From: Altererythrobacter sp.
GTDB taxonomy: Bacteria; Pseudomonadota; Alphaproteobacteria; Sphingomonadales; Sphingomonadaceae
NCBI GenBank assembly: GCA_023299945.1
Contig: JALZVZ010000267.1
Span: 1 to 10,365, forward strand
Reading direction: 5' to 3'
DNA length: 10,365 bases
The position numbers and the translations under genes were made by a program. The notes beneath the pieces are model-generated. The model was not told where the DNA came from and did not search any database. It worked only from the letters and a program-made list of their open reading frames with translations. Below, piece after piece: positions 1 to 7,265 of this stretch (positions are counted from its first letter, which is position 1; each line of letters begins with the position of its first letter).

Positions 1-159
1 CGGGGTGATCTTGTGGTAGAGATTGCGGTGGAAACACCGACCAAACTCAGCAAAGCGCAGCGCGAAATTCTAGAGCAATTCCGGGAAACTGAAACGGGGG
101 ATGAGTGTCCGGAGAGCCGCGGCTTTTTCGACAAACTCAAAGACGCATTCGGGGCATAA
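1..159 (+). CDS. dnaJ: DnaJ chaperone, C-terminal end only (partial)
   Basis: The window opens inside this gene in frame 1, and only the last 52 residues and the TAA stop are present. The visible part starts RGDLVVEIAVETP, which matches the end of the second C-terminal beta-barrel (client-binding) domain of DnaJ/Hsp40. It continues with a helical KLSKAQREILEQF segment and ends in a GFFDKLKDAFGA tail, typical of alphaproteobacterial DnaJ. DnaJ is the cytosolic co-chaperone that delivers unfolded clients to DnaK and stimulates its ATPase. The J domain, Gly/Phe region and zinc-binding repeats would lie upstream of the window and cannot be checked, nor can the presence of dnaK. The next gene begins six bases after the stop, so the two are probably cotranscribed. 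Confidence 0.9.
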   Translation, partial: RGDLVVEIAVETPTKLSKAQREILEQFRETETGDECPESRGFFDKLKDAFGA

Positions 160-165
160 GCTGCG

Positions 166-1458
166 ATGTTTCTTCCCGACCCCAAAGCCATGCACAAGCA
201 GGCTGCGCTGGACGCCTATGAACGCGGACGTAGCGATGCGGGCGCGCTGATTTCGGCAGCGCTGGCGCGACTGCCCGGCGACCAACAGTTGCTAATTGCC
301 GATGCCAGCGTGAGCACAATGGCGGGCGCGGATGACGCTTTGGAACGCTTGACCAAGGCCTTGCGCGCGGACCCACAATGGACCGAGGGACACCGCGCTT
401 TGGTCCAGTTAAGGACCATGTTCGCATTGCCAAATGCGCTCTCCTCAATTGAAGATGCGATGGCGATCCATCCCTATGATGCGCACTTGCTGATTGCCTA
501 TTTGGGTATGTTGGGCGGAACGGGACGTTACGAAGAAGCCGCAAGCAAAGCCCGCAATTTTCGCGATCAGACTTGCGACATTGCCGGACTTCGCCTCATC
601 GAGGCTCGGTTTATGGGTTTTGCTGGAAAGCCCCATAAGGCGCAAAGCCTGCTCGATAAACTGCCTGCCGGGACACCGGAGCTGGACTATGAGCTTGCGC
701 GTAATGCCATGCGGCTTGTCCGCTGGGATGACGCAAGCAGGGCGATCGACCGCGCGATAGGTGCAGATGCGAATGGACCGCGCGTTACCTCTGCTGACAA
801 GAACCAATATGACATTGGCATCTGGGCCTTGGCCGAATTGTGCTGGCGGCAATTGGGCGATCCGCGCCATGCTTGGCTATTTGACCGCGAAACTATGACC
901 GGGCAATTCCCTCTACCGATTGAAAAGTCGGATCTGGCCGAGGTTCTGCGCCTGCTGCCCCGTTTGCATGTGATGCATTCCGCACCTTTGGGGCAAAGCG
1001 TCTCGGGCGGAACGCAAACGCTTCATGATTTACAGCGCCGCGAGGAACCAGCGATTGCCGCTCTGTTTGATGCAGCGCGACACGTTTTGGGCGCCTTCAC
1101 CAAGCAATTGGGCGCGCTTTCTGCAGATCATCCTCTGCGGGCTCTATGTGGCCGCATGCCTGATATCACCGCCAGCTGGTCGATCCGATTGACAGGGGGA
1201 GGGCGGCATTTCCCGCATTTGCACAATAGCGGGCTGGTCAGCTCTGCTATGCATCTCGCTATCCCAAGAGGTCTGGAAGAGGGCGAGGGTGCACTAGAGC
1301 TAGGCCGGCCGCCAGAGGACATCACCGGCGGTCCGCCGCCTGCCGCGACCATCATGCCTAAGCCTGGAAACCTCGTGCTATTTCCAAGCTATTTGTATCA
1401 TGGGACTTCGCAGTTTAGCCAGGGCGAACGGCTGACTGTGGCGTTTGACGCGAGGTAA
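166..1458 (+). CDS. TPR-containing putative 2-oxoglutarate/Fe(II)-dependent oxygenase
   Basis: This 430-residue protein has two parts. Residues about 25-235 are Ala/Leu-rich amphipathic helices that resemble degenerate TPR repeats (for example ALERLTKALRADP near 58-70 and GRYEEAASKARNF near 120-132). The C-terminal part, about 325-430, fits the putative 2OG-Fe(II) oxygenase family (PF13759 type). It has an HFPHLHNSG segment with H348, H351 and H353, and an FPSYLYHGT segment with H412 as the distal iron ligand. R422 in GERLTVAFD is the likely 2-oxoglutarate-binding arginine. Such enzymes hydroxylate proteins or small molecules; the substrate is unknown. No signal peptide is seen, so it is probably cytosolic. 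The ATG lies six bases after the dnaJ stop without a convincing Shine-Dalgarno sequence, which suggests translational coupling. A later in-frame ATG at 190 (residue 9) is an alternative start. Family assignment is by recalled motif pattern; function is inferred. Confidence 0.83.
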   Translation: MFLPDPKAMHKQAALDAYERGRSDAGALISAALARLPGDQQLLIADASVSTMAGADDALERLTKALRADPQWTEGHRALVQLRTMFALPNALSSIEDAMAIHPYDAHLLIAYLGMLGGTGRYEEAASKARNFRDQTCDIAGLRLIEARFMGFAGKPHKAQSLLDKLPAGTPELDYELARNAMRLVRWDDASRAIDRAIGADANGPRVTSADKNQYDIGIWALAELCWRQLGDPRHAWLFDRETMTGQFPLPIEKSDLAEVLRLLPRLHVMHSAPLGQSVSGGTQTLHDLQRREEPAIAALFDAARHVLGAFTKQLGALSADHPLRALCGRMPDITASWSIRLTGGGRHFPHLHNSGLVSSAMHLAIPRGLEEGEGALELGRPPEDITGGPPPAATIMPKPGNLVLFPSYLYHGTSQFSQGERLTVAFDAR

Positions 1459-1519
1459 GGTTTGGGCCGAAACCATTGGCTCGACAGCCAGCCCAAGTCT
1501 GGCTACGCCTGAATCCAAC

Positions 1520-1525
1520 AGGAGA
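1520..1525 (+). promoter_or_regulatory. Ribosome binding site that fixes the start of the MBL-fold gene
   Basis: AGGAGA stands six bases before the ATG at 1532 and is the best Shine-Dalgarno match in this part of the window. It decides against a longer reading from an upstream ATG at 1445, which would overlap the oxygenase gene and bury the secretion signal behind 29 extra residues. Confidence 0.8.
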
Positions 1526-1531
1526 AAATTC

Positions 1532-2422
1532 ATGATCCGTACCCGCGCCCTATTCCTCGCCGCTGCTGCTGTGACCACACTCGCTGCGCCTGCCATCGCG
1601 CAGCGCAATTTCGATAATGTTGAGGTGAAAACTGAGGAAGTGGCACCCGGTATCGCGGTGCTATTTGGTGCAGGCGGAAACATTGGCGTCAGCCACGGAG
1701 ACGATGCAACTGCAATCATCGACGATCAATTTGCGCCGCTGTCTGGCAAGATTGAGGCCGCGATCGAGGGGCTGGGCGCAAAGCCTGTGAAGTATGTCAT
1801 CAACACGCATTGGCATTTCGATCACACTGGTGGGAACGAGCATTTTGGCAAAACCGGCGCGACCATCTTTGCCCATGACAATGTCCGTGTGCGCATGACT
1901 GCAGGCGGCACAGCGGCGGGCACTGAAACCCCGGCCGCCCCGAAAGCAGCCTTGCCGGTTGTCACATTCGAACGCGGCGTCACCATGCATTTGAACGGCG
2001 ACACGATTGACGTTATTTTCCTTGGCGGCGGCCATACAGATGGCGACAGCATCGTACGCTGGCGCGAGAAAAACGTCGTCCATATGGGCGATCTTTATTT
2101 CAAGATTGCAGGCTGGCCGTTTGTTGACACCAATTCAGGCGGCGATGTTGAGCATCTGCTGTTCTCCATCGACAGCGCGATATCGATGATGGATGGGGAT
2201 ACCAAAGTCATCCCGGGCCACGGCCCCATGTCCAACCGCGCAGAGCTGATCGCTTACCGCAATGTTGTTGGAGAAGCCGTCACGCTGATCAAAGCGCTTA
2301 AAAATACAGGCAGCAGTCTGGAAGAAGCTTTGGCGGCAAAACCCTTGGACAGTTTTGAACGCGGCGAAGGCTTTATCAGCGCTGATGCATTTACGACTGC
2401 GGTGTGGAATAGCCTCGATTAA
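1532..2422 (+). CDS. Secreted MBL-fold metallo-hydrolase
   Basis: This 296-residue protein begins with a Sec-type signal peptide: MIRTR, a hydrophobic stretch to about residue 20, then an AIA-Q cleavage site near residue 23/24. It should therefore act in the periplasm. The mature part is a complete metallo-beta-lactamase fold with a full dinuclear zinc site. The THWHFDHTGG motif supplies H93, H95, D97 and H98. GHTDGD supplies H168, HMGD supplies D187 and PGHGP supplies H230. The set resembles the B3-lactamase/glyoxalase-II type arrangement. The wider family includes lactonases, cyclases and quinoprotein-relay-like hydrolases, and the sequence alone does not separate these, so no substrate is assigned. 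It is 73 bases after the oxygenase gene with its own strong ribosome binding site, so it may be separately expressed. A true antibiotic lactamase role is possible but unsupported. Confidence 0.9.
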   Translation: MIRTRALFLAAAAVTTLAAPAIAQRNFDNVEVKTEEVAPGIAVLFGAGGNIGVSHGDDATAIIDDQFAPLSGKIEAAIEGLGAKPVKYVINTHWHFDHTGGNEHFGKTGATIFAHDNVRVRMTAGGTAAGTETPAAPKAALPVVTFERGVTMHLNGDTIDVIFLGGGHTDGDSIVRWREKNVVHMGDLYFKIAGWPFVDTNSGGDVEHLLFSIDSAISMMDGDTKVIPGHGPMSNRAELIAYRNVVGEAVTLIKALKNTGSSLEEALAAKPLDSFERGEGFISADAFTTAVWNSLD

Positions 2423-2459
2423 AGAGGCTGATCTCGCGTTATCTCTGCTTTGGCCTCTT
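2422..2459. terminator. Weak stem-loop between convergent genes
   Basis: Seven-base perfect arms AAGAGGC (2422-2428) and GCCTCTT (2453-2459) enclose a 24-base loop. They lie in the 47-base gap between the converging MBL-fold and patatin-like genes, where a bidirectional terminator would be expected. The loop is long and no real T-tract follows on either strand, so this is tentative. Confidence 0.25.
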
Positions 2460-2469
2460 CTGGCCTCGT

Positions 2470-4785
2470 TTAGCCTAAACGCTCCAAAATCTCTGCACGC
2501 AGCTGCTTAATCAGCCGTTTTGAACAGCGTCCAGCTGTCATCTCCTCGTCCATAATAGCAAGGAATGCGCGCTTCTTAAATCCTGCGCACAATGGCTCTG
2601 GTATCGGATCATCGAGCGTTGAGCAGATCAAATCCACCATGCGTTCGGCCCCGTGCAAACGGCCCCAAAGATAGTCATTTTCGCGGTAGTCGCGGCTGAA
2701 GAATGCGCCGAAATTATAAAACTCTGTCCCCTTTAACGTCGCACGCGTTCCGCCCTCGCGGATAGAGCGGGCATCATCGGGAGAGATGCGGTCAATCTTC
2801 ACCGCATCATATTCCGCTAGGCCCTTATTGCGGATCAGAGGGAAGGTTGCGACATCGTAAAATGGGAAACCAAGATATGTCAGCAGCATCCGGCGGCGCA
2901 GGGGTTTCGGCATTTTCTCAAGCGCCTGCGCAAGCAATTCCTCGGCGTAATCATCGGCGCTGGAAAGATCGCGTGACGCGGCCAAATGATCGAGCACCGC
3001 GCCAGGATTGACTAAGCAACTGGCCGACAATGCGCCAAATTCATCGCCCAGTCGCTCTATCTTCTCACGCTCAAAATAGAGCCCAAGCAGCTCGTAAATA
3101 GTTTCCCGCGCCAGATCGAGGGAATCATCAGAAATGGTCGGATCACGTTCCCAATCGCGCGACAGTCGGCGACCCAGCAGCCGCAATCGGCGCAAGCGAA
3201 AGCCAATGTCATTCGCTTTGAAAAAGGCGATGGCTTCTTCATTTGCGCCGCCAGAGGCTTCGGCCAAAGACACCAAACCGCGCGTTTCCAGTTCGCGCCG
3301 AAACGCGTCTTCAATCGGGCTGGAATCCGGCAAACCCAATTGCGGCGCGGCTTTTAAAGTCGCCCCGGCAAGGCGTTCAATTATGCTGGAGAATTTCGTC
3401 TGCGCATAGGAATGATAGGCATAGCTCGCCTGCTCAGCGGCGGCCTGCTGCGCCTTCTTGCGCCAATTTTTAAGACGGGTAGGCGAAGGCCGATTAAGGA
3501 ACAGCGTCCGGCCAAACAACTTCTCAACTGCGGCCTCGACCTCCGGACGCAGGCCTGCGACAATCCGCTTCATCCGCTCTGCTTCGCGCGATTGTTGTTC
3601 CAATTCTTCCAAATTGTCACGGATCGGTTGCTCACGCGGGATCGTGGATAGCGATCCAAAGATTGCCGCGAAGAACCCGACCGGACGCCCCACTTCCTCG
3701 CGGATCGTGCCGAACCGGTCAGGGCGTGGATCAATATAAACAAAGCGGCGGTCAACTTCGCGCTGAGCATAACGAACCGCCAGTGCATCGGTTGCGCCGC
3801 CGAAGGGCGCATTGACCAAAACAGAGCCATCGATCAGCGATATGCTATCCTGCGTTCCCTCGCGAAGATGGGTCGGCATGATCCGTTTTAGGAATGCCTC
3901 CCGCCCCTGCCAATCATGCCCGCGCTCAGCGGCCAGCGCATCAATCTCTGCCAATTGCAAAGGCGGGAAAGCGCCGGGGAAGCTGGCGGTGGAACGCGCC
4001 GCCATTGTCAGCTCCAACAGATTGGCAATGCCCGCACCGGCCATGCGCGGCGTCTGACTGGTGAATGAAATAGGCAGGCGGTGCTCTGTCTCCTCCACCA
4101 CGGGCGGTGTGTTCAGTCGCAGCAATTCCAAATGTCCGCGAAAATCGGTGGTGGTCACAAACAAATCGATAGGATGACCGGGCGGAAGCAGCGGCTTTTC
4201 AACTTCGCTTTCCTGCATCGCCATCAGAGCATCAAACAGTAGAGCGCTGAAATTTGGGCCAGAGAAGGGAGGGCTGAACCAGCGGCCACGAACCAATTTG
4301 GAGACTTTTTTGCGGACCTCGCTGCGGGTCTCGGGCGCGACGCTTTCGCTGACGGCATTGCCCGGCCGCCGCAGAACCAATTCCGCCAATGGCTGAGCCC
4401 AGATTTTGGCATAACGCCACAATGGCTCCGCCGCAGGATCAACAAGCTCGTCAATGTCAGCGTTTTCTAGCCACAAATCGGTCAGCGGCTCCAGCGATTG
4501 CCCTGAATGAATAGCCTGAGCGAGAAACACTGCATTGATCCCGCCCGCACTCGCGCCGGTAAGAATATCGGGCATGAAGCGCAGTTTCAGCTCATGCCGG
4601 TCAGCAATTGTCTCCAGCAAATCGCGGTATACATCGCCAACGCCGCCCTTTGAAGGTGCACCATCATTTGCATCGCGGCTGGCCCTTGCCAAATGCCAGA
4701 TTTCTTTGGTGACGCCGTGCATATAAACCGCAAGGCTAACACCGCCATAGCAAATGAGGGCAAGACGGAGTTCTTTTTGACGCAT
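2470..4785 (-). CDS. Patatin-like lipid acyl hydrolase with DUF3376-type C-terminus
   Basis: This 771-residue protein has the patatin phospholipase core at its N-terminus. CYGGVSLAVYMHG (about 12-24) is the glycine-rich oxyanion-hole region in the GGVS form. TGASAGG (76-82) carries the nucleophile Ser79, and LIDGSVLVNAPFG (317-329) carries the catalytic Asp319. The AARSTASFPGAFPP segment (262-275) is also typical. The long C-terminal part contains KGTEFYNFGAFFSRDYRENDYLWGRLHGAERM, in two adjoining pieces, matching the DUF3376 region of the TIGR03607-type patatin-like proteins, and the length fits that family. Known patatins are Ser-Asp dyad acyl hydrolases acting on phospholipids or other acyl lipids; the target here is unknown. 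No signal peptide or clear membrane helix is seen. The start ATG at 4785 has only a weak Shine-Dalgarno sequence. The gene diverges from radA and shares a 70-base promoter region with it. Confidence 0.94.
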   Translation of the reverse strand: MRQKELRLALICYGGVSLAVYMHGVTKEIWHLARASRDANDGAPSKGGVGDVYRDLLETIADRHELKLRFMPDILTGASAGGINAVFLAQAIHSGQSLEPLTDLWLENADIDELVDPAAEPLWRYAKIWAQPLAELVLRRPGNAVSESVAPETRSEVRKKVSKLVRGRWFSPPFSGPNFSALLFDALMAMQESEVEKPLLPPGHPIDLFVTTTDFRGHLELLRLNTPPVVEETEHRLPISFTSQTPRMAGAGIANLLELTMAARSTASFPGAFPPLQLAEIDALAAERGHDWQGREAFLKRIMPTHLREGTQDSISLIDGSVLVNAPFGGATDALAVRYAQREVDRRFVYIDPRPDRFGTIREEVGRPVGFFAAIFGSLSTIPREQPIRDNLEELEQQSREAERMKRIVAGLRPEVEAAVEKLFGRTLFLNRPSPTRLKNWRKKAQQAAAEQASYAYHSYAQTKFSSIIERLAGATLKAAPQLGLPDSSPIEDAFRRELETRGLVSLAEASGGANEEAIAFFKANDIGFRLRRLRLLGRRLSRDWERDPTISDDSLDLARETIYELLGLYFEREKIERLGDEFGALSASCLVNPGAVLDHLAASRDLSSADDYAEELLAQALEKMPKPLRRRMLLTYLGFPFYDVATFPLIRNKGLAEYDAVKIDRISPDDARSIREGGTRATLKGTEFYNFGAFFSRDYRENDYLWGRLHGAERMVDLICSTLDDPIPEPLCAGFKKRAFLAIMDEEMTAGRCSKRLIKQLRAEILERLG

Positions 4786-4824
4786 CTTGCTTTGAATAGG
4801 GGGATATTTCCCAAATGCAATTGC

Positions 4825-4839
4825 GTTCCACTTATGTTC
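4825..4839 (+). promoter_or_regulatory. Candidate LexA (SOS) box, GTTC-N7-GTTC
   Basis: GTTCCACTTATGTTC is a perfect match to GTTC-N7-GTTC, the direct-repeat LexA operator described in alphaproteobacteria such as Caulobacter and Rhodobacter. It ends 16 bases before the radA ATG and lies 39 bases upstream of the divergent patatin-like start. A TTGCGT hexamer at 4821-4826 could be a -35 element for radA, in which case the box fills the promoter spacer, a classical repressor position. No matching -10 element is convincing. Functional assignment is inference from motif and position. Confidence 0.6.
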
Positions 4840-4855
4840 CGATTAAAGCTTGTGC

Positions 4856-6223
4856 ATGGCTAAATCTAAAAAACGGTATGTGTGCGCGTCTTGCGGCAGT
4901 GTCTCGCAAAAATGGCAAGGGCAATGCGCTGAATGCGCTGAATGGAATACGTTGAGCGAAGAAGCCCCTGCGACGGTGTTTTCACAAAAGCATGATTTAT
5001 CGAGCGGCGGCCGTGCGGTGAAATTTGTTCCGCTGGATGCGCCGACGCAATTGCCGACACGCCGCCCGACAGGTTCCGCTGAATTCGACCGTGCTTTGGG
5101 CGGGGGGCTTGTTCCCGGATCTGCAATACTGATGGGCGGTGATCCAGGAATTGGTAAGTCGACCCTGCTGCTGCAAACAGCGGCGCGCATCGCAAAGAAT
5201 GGCGGCAATGTTGTTTATGTTAGCGGCGAGGAAGCGGTGGGACAGGTTCGCATGCGGGCTGCGCGATTGGGGCTGGCCGATGCGCCGCTGCAATTGGCTT
5301 CGGAAACATCGGTGCGCGATATTCTCACCACTCTGGGGTCAATGGGCGCGCCAGATATGCTGGTTATCGATTCTATCCAGACCATGCATTCCGACACTAT
5401 CGAAGGCGCGCCAGGCACGGTTAGCCAAGTGCGCGGATGTGCGCTTGAACTGATTCGTTATGCAAAAGAGGCGGGAACCGTGCTCGTTCTGGTCGGTCAT
5501 GTGACCAAAGACGGCAATATCGCTGGCCCCCGTGTTCTGGAACATATGGTCGATGTGGTGATGAGTTTTGAGGGGGAGCGCAGCCATCAATATCGCATCT
5601 TGCGCGCGCTTAAAAACCGGTTTGGAGCGGTCGATGAAATCGGCGTTTTCTCGATGGAGAGCGAGGGACTGACAGAGGTTTCCAACCCCTCCATGCTATT
5701 TCTATCAGGCCGTGATGCGCCGCTGGCAGGCAGCGCAGTTTTCCCCGCATTGGAAGGCACACGGCCCGTGCTGGTTGAAATTCAAGCGCTGATCGTCCGG
5801 TTGCAGTCCGGCGCAACCCCGCGCCGCTCTGTTGTTGGCTGGGAAAACAGCCGATTGGCGATGCTGTTGGCGGTTTTAGAGGCGCGCTGCGGTCTTAATT
5901 TCAGCTCAGCTGAGGTTTATTTAAATATCGCTGGGGGATATCGCCTGTCTGATCCCGGCGCAGATTTGGCTGTTGCTGCTGCATTGGTGTCGGCGCTGGC
6001 GGATAAGCCTTTGCCGGCGCAAAGCGTATGGTTCGGCGAATTGTCATTGGCAGGCGAAGTGCGGCCCGTCTCGCACGCAGATTTGCGCACCAAAGAAGCG
6101 GCGAAGCTGGGCTTTGGCAAGGGCTTTGGCCCTCCTGACAGCAAGGTTAAAACGGCAAAGCTTGAATATGGCGCGATCAAACAAGTCGCAAACCTCGTTG
6201 ACCGGATCATGGGATCAGCATAA
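4856..6223 (+). CDS. radA: DNA repair protein RadA (Sms), recombination helicase
   Basis: This 455-residue protein has the complete RadA architecture. A four-cysteine zinc finger comes first (C10, C13, C24, C27 in YVCASC and GQCAEC). The RecA-like ATPase follows, with Walker A GGDPGIGKST (K101), Walker B LVIDS (D172) and the RadA-specific KNRFG motif (253-257). A Lon-like C-terminal domain has the GGYRLSDPGADLAVAAAL and FGELSLAGEVRPV segments. RadA is a hexameric cytosolic helicase that drives branch migration of recombination intermediates with RecA. The ATG at 4856 gives the canonical MAKSKKRYVC start; an in-frame TTG two codons earlier is less likely. The Shine-Dalgarno sequence is weak. 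A candidate LexA box lies directly upstream, suggesting damage-inducible expression. cvpA begins 12 bases downstream. Confidence 0.98.
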   Translation: MAKSKKRYVCASCGSVSQKWQGQCAECAEWNTLSEEAPATVFSQKHDLSSGGRAVKFVPLDAPTQLPTRRPTGSAEFDRALGGGLVPGSAILMGGDPGIGKSTLLLQTAARIAKNGGNVVYVSGEEAVGQVRMRAARLGLADAPLQLASETSVRDILTTLGSMGAPDMLVIDSIQTMHSDTIEGAPGTVSQVRGCALELIRYAKEAGTVLVLVGHVTKDGNIAGPRVLEHMVDVVMSFEGERSHQYRILRALKNRFGAVDEIGVFSMESEGLTEVSNPSMLFLSGRDAPLAGSAVFPALEGTRPVLVEIQALIVRLQSGATPRRSVVGWENSRLAMLLAVLEARCGLNFSSAEVYLNIAGGYRLSDPGADLAVAAALVSALADKPLPAQSVWFGELSLAGEVRPVSHADLRTKEAAKLGFGKGFGPPDSKVKTAKLEYGAIKQVANLVDRIMGSA

Positions 6224-6235
6224 TCAATCATCGTA

Positions 6236-6760
6236 ATGACAGGTTTTGACATCATCGTTTTGATCATCGTGGCAGTGGCGGCGATTGGCGGTTTCATGCG
6301 CGGGCTCGTGCAAGAAGTGCTTTCACTGGCAGCTTGGGTTCTGGCTGCATTCGCGATTCTCTATATGCACAAACCGTTGACAGAGGCCTTGCGCACTTAT
6401 CTTGATACAGAACCTGCGACTTCGCTGCTGGCTTTTGTTCTGCTGCTCCTGATCCCTTATGCCGCGATGAAACTGATCGCGGGCAATGCGGGCGAGGCTT
6501 CGCGCAATTCTGTGATGGGGCCGATTGACCGCGTTTTGGGCTTTGGCTTTGGCGCAGTGAAGGGCACGCTGATCGCGATCTTCGCGTTTTCCGTGCTGGC
6601 TTTGGGTTATGACAGCATCTGGGGCTATAAGGGGCGTCCGGTGTGGATCTCTACGGCACGAACATATCCGGTGGTAGACGCAGGCTCCCGCAGCCTTGTG
6701 ACCATGATTGCGGAACGCCGCGCCGCGCTGCGCGAACAAAACGAAGCCAATAGTGAGTGA
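6236..6760 (+). CDS. cvpA: CvpA family inner-membrane protein
   Basis: This 174-residue protein has four predicted membrane helices (about 4-21, 26-44, 61-82 and 101-124) and a charged hydrophilic tail. The GGFMRGLVQEVLSL segment (18-31) and the GPIDRVLGFGFGAVKG segment (95-110) are the two signature regions of the CvpA family. CvpA was named for colicin V production in E. coli and has been linked to envelope stress tolerance; its molecular activity is not established. It starts 12 bases after the radA stop with no evident Shine-Dalgarno sequence, consistent with coupling to radA translation. The radA-cvpA order is common in alphaproteobacteria, where purF often follows. Here the next gene is a NifU-like scaffold instead. 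Confidence 0.93.
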   Translation: MTGFDIIVLIIVAVAAIGGFMRGLVQEVLSLAAWVLAAFAILYMHKPLTEALRTYLDTEPATSLLAFVLLLLIPYAAMKLIAGNAGEASRNSVMGPIDRVLGFGFGAVKGTLIAIFAFSVLALGYDSIWGYKGRPVWISTARTYPVVDAGSRSLVTMIAERRAALREQNEANSE

Positions 6761-6766
6761 AGAACG

Positions 6767-7231
6767 GTGAGTGAACTCGCTGATGCGTCTGCCCGAAAAC
6801 CTGCGGCGGCCAAGCTCTACTCGCCGCAATTGTTGAGCCTGGCAACGCAGCTGGCTAATTTCCCGCTTACCGCCGATCTTCCCCTGCAATTTGAAGCCCG
6901 ATCCCGCACCTGCGGTAGCGTAGTAGCCATTGGTTTTGCATTGGCAAAAGACGACGGCATTGACCGCATCGGTTGCAAAGTGACAGCCTGCGCCGTTGGC
7001 CAAGCAGCGGCCGCAATAATGGCGGGCGATATTCGTGGGCAGACTTTCGCAGATATTCAGCGCGCTCTCACTCAGATCGAAAGCTGGCTAAAAACTGGCG
7101 GCAATCCGCCCGAGTGGCACGGCTTTGACGCGCTGCTGCCGGTGCTGCCGCATGCGGGACGCCATGGCGCACTGCTTTTGCCGTGGCAAGCTGCATTAGG
7201 AGCACTTTCCATGAACGATCCGGCAAGCTAA
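6767..7231 (+). CDS. NifU/IscU-like iron-sulfur cluster scaffold protein
   Basis: This 155-residue protein resembles the NifU N-terminal/IscU scaffold fold, on which Fe-S clusters are assembled in the cytosol. By-eye alignment to IscU places C49 (RTCGS) at the first ligand cysteine and C75 (TACAVGQAAAAI) at the second. H146, in the RHGALLLPW segment, aligns with the ligand histidine. The usual Asp after the first cysteine is Ser51, and the cysteine normally following the histidine is glycine. An extra C70 is present. The start is GTG at 6767, six bases after the cvpA stop, with a GAAG-like Shine-Dalgarno sequence overlapping that stop. The next start is 34 bases downstream. A genuine scaffold or carrier role is plausible but not proven, given the missing residues. 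The alternative is a sphingomonad-specific relative with a changed function. Confidence 0.83.
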   Translation: MSELADASARKPAAAKLYSPQLLSLATQLANFPLTADLPLQFEARSRTCGSVVAIGFALAKDDGIDRIGCKVTACAVGQAAAAIMAGDIRGQTFADIQRALTQIESWLKTGGNPPEWHGFDALLPVLPHAGRHGALLLPWQAALGALSMNDPAS

Positions 7232-7265
7232 AGCAGGCTTAAGAAAACAGACGTCCGGGGGAATT

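Noticed and set aside
1486..1504. Stem-loop AGCCAG/CTGGCT with a seven-base loop before the MBL-fold gene
   Set aside because: Only six base pairs and no T-tract; a hairpin of this size is easily met by chance in such DNA, so neither terminator nor riboswitch can be claimed.
1445..1531. A 29-residue N-terminal extension of the MBL-fold protein from an upstream ATG
   Set aside because: It overlaps the oxygenase gene, has no ribosome binding site and would hide the signal peptide; AGGAGA at 1520-1525 clearly marks the ATG at 1532.
4801..4812. Short palindrome GGGATATTTCCC in the divergent promoter region
   Set aside because: Only four paired bases per arm with a mismatch at the centre; too weak to call an operator beside the much stronger GTTC-N7-GTTC motif.
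4923..4940. Tandem nine-base repeat AATGCGCTG x2 in radA
   Set aside because: It lies inside the zinc-finger codons (AECAEW) where the reading frame and cysteines are conserved; probably coincidence or a minor slippage trace without effect.
6323..7003. A 226-codon minus-strand open frame across cvpA and the scaffold gene
   Set aside because: It is antisense to two convincing genes, its protein is rich in Arg, Gln, Cys and His as expected for a shadow frame, and no family resemblance is seen.
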